From: Halobellus limi
GTDB taxonomy: Archaea > Halobacteriota > Halobacteria > Halobacteriales > Haloferacaceae
Assembly: GCF_004799685.1 (NCBI RefSeq)
Contig: NZ_CP031311.1
Coordinates: 682,001-746,000 of the forward strand
Reading direction: 5' to 3'
Length of the DNA: 64,000 nt
Positions 57,124 through 64,000 of this stretch are shown in pieces. Within the stretch, counting starts at the first letter, position 1, and each line of letters opens with the position of its first letter. A program made the translations under genes and the position numbers. The notes under the pieces are model-generated. The model was not told where the DNA came from, ran no database searches, and worked only from the letters and a program-made list of their open reading frames with translations.

Positions 57124-57193
57124 TCTGTCGAACGCTGCTTCGACAGACGACGAAGAACTACTCGGGGTCGAGTAGTTCCGCGTCGCCGACGAC
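57124..57193. promoter_or_regulatory. Inverted repeats upstream of maeB
   Basis: TCTGTCGAA-N6-TTCGACAGA (57124-57147) has 9-bp perfect arms. GAACTACTCG-N4-CGAGTAGTTC (57155-57178) has 10-bp perfect arms. ACGACGCGTCGT (near 57189-57200) is a third palindrome. The first sits just upstream of an AGCTTTTTTTG TATA-like tract, about 28-35 bp before the maeB start at 57089 on the minus strand. These could be operators or terminators of the upstream M24 gene. Confidence 0.45.
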
Positions 57194-57294
57194 GCGTCGT
57201 GTGCGTCGTGGGCGACGCCCGATCTCCGTCGAGATGCCCGACTGCTCCGCCCCGGGAGCGTCGATCGGTCGGCGTTCGAGCACTATGGGGCCGT

Positions 57295-58491
57295 TCACTC
57301 CCCGCGGAGCGAGCGGACCGCGTGACGCTCGATCTCGAACCCGCCGTCGCCGCAGGAGGCGACCGTCCGCGTGGGCCACTCGCCCGTCCTCGTCAGCACC
57401 TCCGCGCCGTCGTCGGTGAGGAGGACGGTGTCCTCGGACTTCGCCCCGCGAACCGTCGGGTTGTACGCGTACGCCAGCGGGACCTCGACCGCCTCGTCGC
57501 TCCCGGGCGTCGCGATCCACTCGCGGCCCGCGAAGCCGGCGGCCCCGCCCTGGTGGTGGTTCTTCCACTCGCCGGCCTCGCCGACCGCGTCGTACGCCGC
57601 GACGACCTCCTCGAAGACGTCCCCGGCCGTCCCCCCGCTCTCTGCGGCTCGCAGGGTCGCGCCGAGCGCCGTCGTCTCCACCTGCATCGCCCGCTCGTGT
57701 CGATCCGTGAGCCACTCGGGAGCGCCCTCGAAGGCCACCGTCCGCGTCGCGCTCGCGTAGAGGCCGCCGCGCTCGGCGGTCACCGACAGCAGCGCGTAGT
57801 CGCCGAGCTCGCTCCGCGTCGGCGTGTAGTGGCGGTACCGCTGCGCGCGTTCGCTGCCCCCGACGAGCACCACGGGGGCCTCGATCCCGCGCGTCGCGAG
57901 CGAGACGCGCAGGCCCGCGGCGACCTCGTGTTCGGTGTCCGCTGCCTGGAGCTCGCGGGCGACCCGTTCGAGCGCGTCCGCGACGTCCCGGCCCAGCGTG
58001 CGGTAGCGCTCGATGTCGGTCTCGGCGAGCGGTCGGCGGAGCCGACTCACCTCCAGGGGTTCGAACCCCGGCACGTCGAAGTCGGCGGCGCCCGCGCCCG
58101 CCGTCGCGTCGGCGACGGCCCCCGCCAGCGACGACTCGTACCACGGCACCGACGTGACGTCGAACGCTTCGGGCACCTCCTCGGTCGCGAGCCGCTCGGC
58201 CTCGATGTTGTCCGTGACAACGACGAAGCCGTCGGCGCGGGTGTAGCCGGCGGCGGCGACCCCGACGTCGGCGTCGCGGTCGACGACGTTGCTCCCGCCG
58301 GTCAGCCACGCGAAGGAGTTCGGGCGGCCGAACCAGACGGCGTCGAGCCCCTTCCCGTCGAGGACGTCCGAGAGCCGCTCGCGACGGTGTTCGAGGTGGT
58401 CGTCCGTCCGGTCGACCAGGCCGTCGACCTCGCTGACGCCGCCGTCTTCGCTGCCCGGTGCTCGCTCTCCGGTCGACGCGTCGTCGGTCAT
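57295..58491 (-). CDS. M24 (pita-bread) family protein lacking the metal-binding aspartates
   Basis: A 398-aa protein of the Xaa-Pro aminopeptidase/creatinase family. An N-terminal creatinase-like domain ([22 protein letters not shown]) is followed by the pita-bread domain. The canonical metal segment D..A...GY..D.TRT here reads [16 protein letters not shown], so both Asp ligands are Ser. The late EDTVLL Glu is kept. Metallopeptidase activity is unlikely; a binding or other role is inferred. The ATG at 58491 opens a disordered acidic segment of about 30 residues. Confidence 0.85.
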   Translation of the reverse strand: MTDDASTGERAPGSEDGGVSEVDGLVDRTDDHLEHRRERLSDVLDGKGLDAVWFGRPNSFAWLTGGSNVVDRDADVGVAAAGYTRADGFVVVTDNIEAERLATEEVPEAFDVTSVPWYESSLAGAVADATAGAGAADFDVPGFEPLEVSRLRRPLAETDIERYRTLGRDVADALERVARELQAADTEHEVAAGLRVSLATRGIEAPVVLVGGSERAQRYRHYTPTRSELGDYALLSVTAERGGLYASATRTVAFEGAPEWLTDRHERAMQVETTALGATLRAAESGGTAGDVFEEVVAAYDAVGEAGEWKNHHQGGAAGFAGREWIATPGSDEAVEVPLAYAYNPTVRGAKSEDTVLLTDDGAEVLTRTGEWPTRTVASCGDGGFEIERHAVRSLRGE

Positions 58492-58662
58492 ACCTCCGCG
58501 TTCGATCGATGGCCTTTGAAACGTGTCGAATCGCGGCCGACCCGCCGCCGAGGCTGCACAGCGACCGCGAACCGGCGAGCGAACGACCGCGAACCCCCAA
58601 CCGCGCGGTTCGGCCGCCCGACGAAAGAGCGATTCAAGTAGCTCCGACCCCGACCTTAGGGT

Positions 58663-59502
58663 ATGGACGCGCGCCTCCGCCGTTTCGTCGGCGTCTCCGC
58701 CGCGTTGACGGGCATCCTGATGGTGCTCGGCGTGTACACCGCGGCGACGGGAGCGGGACTGACCTGTGCCGGCCGGTGGCCCTTTTGCGACGGCTTTCTG
58801 GGACTCTTCCCGGCGAACTGGAGCAGTTTCGTCGAGTGGTTCCACCGGCTCGTCGCGATGATCACCGGGTTCGTCGTTCTCGGGACCACGATCCTCGCGT
58901 GGCGGGAGGACGCGGACCGTCGGATTCGACTCGCGCTCGCCGGCGCGACGATCCTCCTCCCCTCGCAGATCGTCCTCGGCGCGCTCACGGTGACGACCTA
59001 CGAGTGGGCGATCCTCCTTGCGCACTTCGGGACGGCGTCGATCATCTTCACGGGCGTCGCGCTCGCGGCGGCGTGGACGTACGGTCCCTCGCGGGGCCGG
59101 AGCGCCTCCGAAGGCGTGAAAAGGGCCCTCGCCGTCGCGGCCGCCTCGCTCCCCGCCCTCCTCGTGTTGACGCCGCACGCGTTCGTCACGTTCGGACCGC
59201 CGGTCCAGGCGGCGTACTACCTCCTCGGTCTCGGCGCGTACGCGGCGCTGCTCTCGGCGGCCGTGTGGGCGTCGCCGGCGACGGGATCCGGGACCGCTCG
59301 TCGGGTCCGCCTGCTGAGCGCGGCGGCGGCCGCCGTCGTGATCTCGCTCCTCGTCACCGGTCGGCTGGTCTACGGCGGGACGCTCCAGTACGTCTCCCTC
59401 GCGGGCGGTCTCACCGCGCTCGCGCTGGTCGTCGCCGCGTGGTACGCGCTCCGCCGGGACGTCGGCGCAGCCGACTCCCGCGGGATCCCCGGCGGCGACT
59501 GA
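58663..59502 (+). CDS. ctaA: Haem A synthase CtaA/COX15-like protein
   Basis: A 279-aa membrane protein with about seven or eight helices. Conserved haem-ligand His segments EWFHRLVAMITG (about residue 68) and LLAHFGTASIIF (about 127) are present, and the extracellular Cys pair CAGRWPFC (about 34-41) is typical. It converts haem O to haem A for terminal oxidases. The second half lacks an equally clear pair of His, as in some archaeal versions. No oxidase gene is adjacent. Confidence 0.87.
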   Translation: MDARLRRFVGVSAALTGILMVLGVYTAATGAGLTCAGRWPFCDGFLGLFPANWSSFVEWFHRLVAMITGFVVLGTTILAWREDADRRIRLALAGATILLPSQIVLGALTVTTYEWAILLAHFGTASIIFTGVALAAAWTYGPSRGRSASEGVKRALAVAAASLPALLVLTPHAFVTFGPPVQAAYYLLGLGAYAALLSAAVWASPATGSGTARRVRLLSAAAAAVVISLLVTGRLVYGGTLQYVSLAGGLTALALVVAAWYALRRDVGAADSRGIPGGD

Positions 59503-59572
59503 CCGCGTTCGCGGCTGTCGGTTTCGCCCGTGGTTGTCGGTTTCGCTCGGTCCGATCCCCCGTACCCGATTT

Positions 59573-59617
59573 CCGCACGTGCGAGCGGAACCACCCGACC
59601 GACTTCCGCACGTGCGG
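59573..59617. promoter_or_regulatory. Two palindromic operators 33 bp apart upstream of the amino-acid ABC operon
   Basis: CCGCACGTGCGA (59573-59584) and the perfect palindrome CCGCACGTGCGG (59606-59617) are spaced 33 bp start to start, about three helical turns, so a regulator could bind both on one DNA face. They lie about 50-100 bp before the TATA element GTTATATT (59667-59674), which is 27 bp before the ATG at 59698. Activator or repressor identity is unknown. Confidence 0.6.
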
Positions 59618-59697
59618 TCGAAAGGCCGTGAGAAGCGTGAACGGACGTATACCGAAGCGACACGTTGTTATATTCCTCTCCACAACGGAACGATGTT

Positions 59698-60594
59698 ATG
59701 GACAGACGGACGTACGTGAAGACCGGAGCCGGCGTGATTGCCGGCGGTCTGTTCGCCGGGTGTACCGGCGGCGGATCCGGCGATCAGAGCACCGAAGCTG
59801 ACGGCGACGGCGACTCCGGATCGGACTCGACGGGGACGGCGACCGAGGCGGCGACGACCGAATCGGTCGTCCCCTCGAACGTGGTCATCGGCTCGGACAT
59901 CCCGTACCGCCCCTTCGAGTACGAGACGACCTCCGGGGAACTGACCGGGTTCGACGTCGACATCGCCGAGGCGATCTTCGAGGAGCAACTCGGCGTCAGT
60001 TACGAGTTCAAGCCGACGAGCTTCGATTCGATCATCCCCTCGCTGAACAACAACAACTTCCGGATCATCATGTCCGCGATGACGATCAACGACCAGCGGG
60101 CCGAGCAGGTCGACTTCTCGGATCCGTACTTCACGGCCTACCAGACCGTCATCGTCCGCGACGACGGCGAGATCTCCTCGAAGGAGGACCTCCGCGGTAA
60201 CCCCGTCGGCGTCCAGAAGGGGACGACCGGAGCCGGTGCGGCAGAGGAACTGAAAGAGGAGTTCGACGGCGAACTCGACATCAAGAGCTACGACCAGATC
60301 AACGGCGCGTTCCAGGCGCTGATCAACGGACAGGTCAACGCCGTCATCAACGACAACACCGTCAACGCCGGATTCGCCAACGACCGCGACGACGTCGTCT
60401 TCCTCGAGGGCGAGGGCGTCGCCGCCGAGAGCGACCAGGAAGCGCCGCCGTACCTCACGCTCACGATCGAGAACTACGGCATCGCGTTCCGACAGGACGA
60501 CGACGAGTTCCGCGAGCGCGTCAACGAGGCCCTCGCGGCGATCAGAGAGGACGGCACGTACGACGAGATCTACTCGGAGTACTTCGACGGATAA
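59698..60594 (+). CDS. Polar amino-acid ABC transporter substrate-binding lipoprotein
   Basis: A 298-aa protein with Tat-type signal (MDRRTYVKTGAG) and lipobox FAGC near residue 20, then a Ser/Asp/Thr-rich linker. The SBP_bac_3 domain shows IGSDIPYRPFEYET, GFDVDIAEAIFEEQLG, MSAMTINDQRAEQVDFSDPYF and a terminal REDGTYDEIYSEYFDG. It binds a polar amino acid, perhaps glutamine or arginine, outside the cell. First of three genes (SBP, permease, ATPase). ATG 59693 is out of frame; ATG 59698 gives the signal peptide. Confidence 0.93.
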   Translation: MDRRTYVKTGAGVIAGGLFAGCTGGGSGDQSTEADGDGDSGSDSTGTATEAATTESVVPSNVVIGSDIPYRPFEYETTSGELTGFDVDIAEAIFEEQLGVSYEFKPTSFDSIIPSLNNNNFRIIMSAMTINDQRAEQVDFSDPYFTAYQTVIVRDDGEISSKEDLRGNPVGVQKGTTGAGAAEELKEEFDGELDIKSYDQINGAFQALINGQVNAVINDNTVNAGFANDRDDVVFLEGEGVAAESDQEAPPYLTLTIENYGIAFRQDDDEFRERVNEALAAIREDGTYDEIYSEYFDG

Positions 60595-60627
60595 TATATC
60601 ACGGTTCCGCACCACAACCTCGCAACT

Positions 60628-61455
60628 ATGGCTGATTCATACTCGGGCGCCTCACCCGAAGCCAACGCTGCGGCCGACGGGTTCTTCGACGACCAGACGC
60701 TGAAGTACCTCGGCGTCGGCCTCTCGAGCCTCGTCGCGCTCGGGATCGCGCTGCTCGTGCTGTACATTCTGGCCGTTCAGGTCGATTACGCGCTCATCCC
60801 GACGGTGCTGCCGCAGTTCATCAACGCCTACGTGTTGGTGCTTGGGATCGTCGTCACGGCCAGCGTCCTCTCTGTGACCACGGGGATCTTCGTCGGCCTC
60901 GCGCGCGTCTCGAAGACGTCGATCACGAACGGGATCTCGGCGGCCTACGTGCAGTTCTTTCGCGGGACGCCGCTGCTCTTTCAGATCTTCGTCGTCTACT
61001 TCGGCATCCCGACGCTGTGGCCCGGGACGTTCCCGATCTCGAACTGGGGGATTCCGACGGCGATCATCGCGCTGACGCTGAACCACGCGGCGTACGTCGG
61101 CGAGGCGGTGCGCGGCGGGATCGGCGCGGTTCACGACGGCCAGATGGAGGCGGCCCGCTCGCTCGGGATGGGCTACGTGCAGGCGATGCGCGAGGTCGTC
61201 ATCCCGCAGGCGTGGCGCAACGCCCTGGCGGCGGTCGGCAACGACCAGATCATCCTGGTGAAAGACACCTCGCTTCTGACGGTCATCGCGGTGCCGGAAC
61301 TCATCCAGCAGTTCCGCGACGTCAACAGCGCGACGTTCGACCCCTGGACGCCGCTGGTGCTCGTCGCCATCGCCTACCTCTCGATCACGATTCCGATGGG
61401 CCGACTCGTGGAGTACCTCGAAGCCCGCGCGGACTGGGGTGGTGAGTCCCAATGA
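60628..61455 (+). CDS. Polar amino-acid ABC transporter permease
   Basis: A 275-aa membrane protein with about five helices and the HisM/GlnP-type permease signature ([36 protein letters not shown]). The preceding [20 protein letters not shown] is typical of the family. It lies 33 bp after the binding-protein gene. Its stop overlaps the ATPase ATG by four bases. Confidence 0.93.
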   Translation: MADSYSGASPEANAAADGFFDDQTLKYLGVGLSSLVALGIALLVLYILAVQVDYALIPTVLPQFINAYVLVLGIVVTASVLSVTTGIFVGLARVSKTSITNGISAAYVQFFRGTPLLFQIFVVYFGIPTLWPGTFPISNWGIPTAIIALTLNHAAYVGEAVRGGIGAVHDGQMEAARSLGMGYVQAMREVVIPQAWRNALAAVGNDQIILVKDTSLLTVIAVPELIQQFRDVNSATFDPWTPLVLVAIAYLSITIPMGRLVEYLEARADWGGESQ

Positions 61456-62222
61456 GCGACAGCGACCGCCGCAGCGCCGACGACGCCGGCGAGCACGCGC
61501 TGCTCGAGTTCGAGCACGTCGACAAGTACTTCGGCGACACCCACGTCCTCAAGGACATCTCACTGGACGTCGAGGACGGCGAGGTCTGCGTCGTCGTCGG
61601 TCCCTCGGGGTCCGGCAAGTCGACGCTGCTCCGGTGTGCCAATCGACTGGAGGAGATCCAGAACGGCGACATCCGACTCGACGGGCGCTCGATCTCCGAC
61701 CCCGACGCCGACATCAACCGCCTCCGACAGCGCATCGGGATGGTGTTCCAGTCGTTCAACCTCTTCCCGCACAAGACGGCGATCGAGAACCTCACGCTCG
61801 CGCCGCGGAAAGTCCGCGGGATCGACGAGGCGGCCGCCAGAGAGCGCGCGGAGGAACTCCTCGCGGAGGTCGGCCTGAGCGATCAGGCGGACTCGTATCC
61901 GAACCAGCTCTCCGGCGGCCAGCAGCAGCGCGTCGCCATCGCCCGCGCGCTCGCGATGGACCCGCGCGTGATGCTGTTCGACGAGGTGACGAGCGCGCTC
62001 GACCCCGAGCTCGTGGGGGAAGTCCTCGAAGTGATGCGCGGCCTCGCGGACGAGGGGATGACGATGATGGTCGTCACCCACGAGATGGGCTTCGCCCGCG
62101 AGGTGGCCGATCGCGTCGTGCTGATGGACGAGGGACGCATCGTCGAGACCGGCGATCCCGAGTCGTTCTTCGAGAACCCGGAGACCGAACGCGGCGAACA
62201 GTTCCTCTCGAAACTGCTCTGA
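61452..62222 (+). CDS. Polar amino-acid ABC transporter ATP-binding protein (GlnQ-like)
   Basis: A 256-aa ABC ATPase with Walker [10 protein letters not shown] (about residues 51-59), signature [15 protein letters not shown], Walker [15 protein letters not shown] and switch His in [14 protein letters not shown]. It drives uptake with the upstream permease. The short acidic N-terminus precedes the core. The ATG at 61452 overlaps the permease stop (ATGA), which indicates coupling. Confidence 0.93.
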   Translation: MSDSDRRSADDAGEHALLEFEHVDKYFGDTHVLKDISLDVEDGEVCVVVGPSGSGKSTLLRCANRLEEIQNGDIRLDGRSISDPDADINRLRQRIGMVFQSFNLFPHKTAIENLTLAPRKVRGIDEAAARERAEELLAEVGLSDQADSYPNQLSGGQQQRVAIARALAMDPRVMLFDEVTSALDPELVGEVLEVMRGLADEGMTMMVVTHEMGFAREVADRVVLMDEGRIVETGDPESFFENPETERGEQFLSKLL

Positions 62223-62283
62223 GGGCACTCGCGGTTTTTCGACGAGGCCTCCCGGATCTCCTCTTCGGAGGCGATCGTCCCGC

Positions 62284-62505
62284 TCACGGGCCGCGTCCGA
62301 GCAGCCCGAGGACGACGAGCGCGATCCCGCCCAGTATCGTACAGAACGCCGCCATCGACGCGTACGCGCGCTGTTCCTGTCTCGCACTCTCGGGGTCCGA
62401 TTCCCAGTGGTCCGCGGTCGGATAGTTGCGGATCGACAGCGGACGAGCCAGCGCGTACCCGCCGGCCAGCACGCACAGGACGCCCGTCGCCTCGGTGAGC
62501 ACCAT
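62284..62505 (-). CDS. Small membrane protein
   Basis: A 73-aa protein with two hydrophobic segments (VLCVLAGGYALARPL and AAFCTILGGIALVVLGLLG) and a conserved-looking central RNYPTADHWESDPESARQEQRAYASM. No family recognised. It is divergent from the membrane protein at 62668 and converges on the ABC operon end. Confidence 0.68.
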   Translation of the reverse strand: MVLTEATGVLCVLAGGYALARPLSIRNYPTADHWESDPESARQEQRAYASMAAFCTILGGIALVVLGLLGRGP

Positions 62506-62667
62506 ACGCGTGTGGTTTCATCCGGGCGGCGCGTACTAACGTTTCCGCCGCCGAGTCGCGAGCGCGCGGACGGCCACCGTGACGCTCACCCGTCCCACGA
62601 CGCTCACCAGCACCGCGACGTCCACCGCCCGACAAAACACTTACCGCCCGTCCGCGTAGCCGCGGCC

Positions 62668-63207
62668 GTGACCAACGTCCCCGGTACCGGGTTCCTCGTC
62701 GTCCTCGCGGCGATCGCGACCCTCCTCGCCCTCCCGCTGCTCGCGGGCGTGAGCCTCGTCGTCGCCCGAGTCACCGACACCCGCATCGAGATGACGCTGC
62801 TCGTCGTCCACGCGCTCGCCGTCCTCACCGCCGTCGCGGTCGCCGCGTTCGGTCCCGCGGGTGGCGTAGAGACGGTCACGCTCGGGACGGTCGTCGGACT
62901 GGCCCGGTTCTCCGCCGTGACCCTCGCCGCGGGGCTCCTGCTCGCGGCCGTCGCGGAGGGGATACCGATCGCGGTCGGCGCGGCGCTGATCGTCGTGATC
63001 CGTGACGCCCCGCGAGAGTCGGCGCTCGGCTACGCCACCGCCGGTTACGCGCTCGGAGGGGTCGGCGGCGCGAGCGCGGGTATCACGCTCACCGGTGCAG
63101 TCGAGGGCGCGGCGCTCGGCGCGCTATTGGCGGGGCCGGCGGCTCTCGGGAGCGTTCTCCTCGAGGTGGCGGTCTCGCGGTTCGAGCGGCCCGTTTCGGT
63201 CCCGTAG
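62668..63207 (+). CDS. Conserved membrane protein of unknown function
   Basis: A 179-aa protein with four or five hydrophobic segments and a GTG start (VTNVPGTGFLVVLAAIATLLALPLLAGVSLVVARVTDTRIEM). The later GITLTGAVEGAALGALLAGPAALGSVLLEVAV is Gly/Ala-rich. No named family. No in-frame ATG exists near the first helix, so GTG at 62668 is favoured. Confidence 0.68.
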   Translation: MTNVPGTGFLVVLAAIATLLALPLLAGVSLVVARVTDTRIEMTLLVVHALAVLTAVAVAAFGPAGGVETVTLGTVVGLARFSAVTLAAGLLLAAVAEGIPIAVGAALIVVIRDAPRESALGYATAGYALGGVGGASAGITLTGAVEGAALGALLAGPAALGSVLLEVAVSRFERPVSVP

Positions 63208-63331
63208 CGCCGCGGCGGACCCCGGGGACGTCTGATTCGTTCGCGGTCGATCTCGACGTCCGCCGTCTCGTGTCGCGGTCGGCCCCGACGTCGGCCGCCT
63301 CACGTCACGGTCGGTCTCGACGCCGACACGC

Positions 63332-64000
63332 TCACATGAAGTCCGAGAGGCCCGCCTGCCCGTCGTCTTCCTCGGCCGGTTCGGCGTCGTCCACGTCGTC
63401 CCCCTCAGCGCGGTCCAGCACGTCCGAATCGAACGTCTGCTGGTCGTCGCCGTCGTCCGCTTCTCCGTCCGCGTCGCCGTCCGTTCCCTCCTCTGCCGCG
63501 CGCTCGACGAACGCGTCGCCGGCGTGGTCCTCGACCGCCTCCGACCGCAGTTCGGCCGCGTCCTCGACGATCGACTGGACCTTGTTCGTCGTCTCGCCGC
63601 TGCCCGTGACGTAGGAGACGGCCGCCTCGTCTAAGTCGTACCACGCGGCCATCGCGACCGTCAGCTCCCGGGGTTTACAGTGGTGGGTCATCGCCGCGAG
63701 GAACGGCAGCACGTCCAGGCGGGCGGTCGTCATCGAGAAGCCGCCGGACTCGGCGATCGAGCGGACGACCTCGTCGCGGGTCGAGTCCTTCGTCGAGCGG
63801 TAGGGCGCGCCGCCGTACTGCGTCCACCCGCCGCGGGTGCGATCGCGCGCGGCCGCGACCCCCCCGGCGAGGTTGTCGGTGGCGTAGCGCCACCAGCTGT
63901 AGTCGAAGTCCGTCGTGTACACCCGGCTGGTCCAGACGTCCGCGTTCGAGAGGAACTCGTAGGCGCGGGCGAGTTCCTCGCCCTCGTAGACCAGAGACAC
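63332..64000 (-). CDS. Conserved protein, 5' end cut by the window edge
   Basis: At least 222 residues; the frame is still open at 64000, where a GTG happens to fall, so the true start may lie beyond. Core segments read YEGEELARAYEFLSNADVWTSRVYTTDFDYSWWRYATDNLAGG, LDVLPFLAAMTHHCKPRELTVAMAAWYD and SGETTNKVQSIVEDAAELR. The last ~60 residues are acidic and disordered, ending GQAGLSDFM. I do not recognise a characterised family. Confidence 0.7.
   Translation of the reverse strand: MSLVYEGEELARAYEFLSNADVWTSRVYTTDFDYSWWRYATDNLAGGVAAARDRTRGGWTQYGGAPYRSTKDSTRDEVVRSIAESGGFSMTTARLDVLPFLAAMTHHCKPRELTVAMAAWYDLDEAAVSYVTGSGETTNKVQSIVEDAAELRSEAVEDHAGDAFVERAAEEGTDGDADGEADDGDDQQTFDSDVLDRAEGDDVDDAEPAEEDDGQAGLSDFM

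Overview
The window is chromosomal DNA from a halophilic archaeon, probably in or near Haloferacales. The GC content is high and the proteins are very rich in Asp and Glu. Secreted proteins carry Tat-lipobox signals, and TATA boxes sit about 27 bp before many start codons, which implies leaderless mRNAs. Typical haloarchaeal genes include cetZ1, cofC/cofG, mptA, an AbrB-PhoU regulator, stand-alone RAM-domain proteins, a HalOD1 protein and a Bat-type HTH regulator. No rRNA, CRISPR array or intact insertion sequence was seen. One tRNA (tRNA-Ile, GAT) is present.

Layout. 1-4.3 kb: coenzyme F420 genes (cofG partial, cofC), a membrane protein, a frameshifted cetZ1 and an NDUFA9-like SDR. 4.5-7.3 kb: metal (probably zinc) ABC importer. 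7.3-11.2 kb: tmk, RCK/RAM regulatory proteins and ribosomal protein S8e. 11.2-17.9 kb: phosphate regulon (divergent AbrB-PhoU regulator; pstS-C-A-B-phoU). 17.9-23.7 kb: KaiC-like ATPase, NAD kinase, FAD oxidoreductase, small proteins and mptA. 23.8-27.3 kb: TrmB regulator, DUF255 thioredoxin-domain protein, FxsA and the tRNA. 27.5-33.9 kb: a divergent cluster of phosphodiesterase and inositol-phosphate synthase against TatD hydrolase, two TIM-barrel isomerases and a UbiA prenyltransferase. This matches the Ebo / SCO3242-type clusters of bacteria. 34-40 kb: small membrane proteins and carB. 40.5-50.9 kb: housekeeping genes (thrB, pdxS, M29 aminopeptidase and others). 51-52 kb: a palindrome-rich cassette and a HicBA toxin-antitoxin pair. 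52-64 kb: DMT transporter, CBS protein, RNase H-like protein, malic enzyme, degenerate M24 protein, ctaA, a polar amino-acid ABC importer and a truncated gene at the window edge.

The less ordinary content is mostly non-coding. Two loci 39.7 kb apart carry the same TATA-driven, apparently structured RNA, with a helix whose bases change completely while pairing is kept. A separate two-hairpin sRNA candidate lies upstream of rps8e. A 65-bp palindromic element sits 7-8 nt after the stop codon of three small genes. There is a 119-bp MITE with 15-bp terminal repeats and an 8-bp target duplication. A shared motif lies upstream of both divergent Pho promoters. Protein oddities include a homopolymer frameshift in cetZ1, a CMP-kinase-like protein lacking the Walker A lysine, an M24 protein lacking its metal aspartates and an RNase H-like protein with His in place of the last catalytic Asp.
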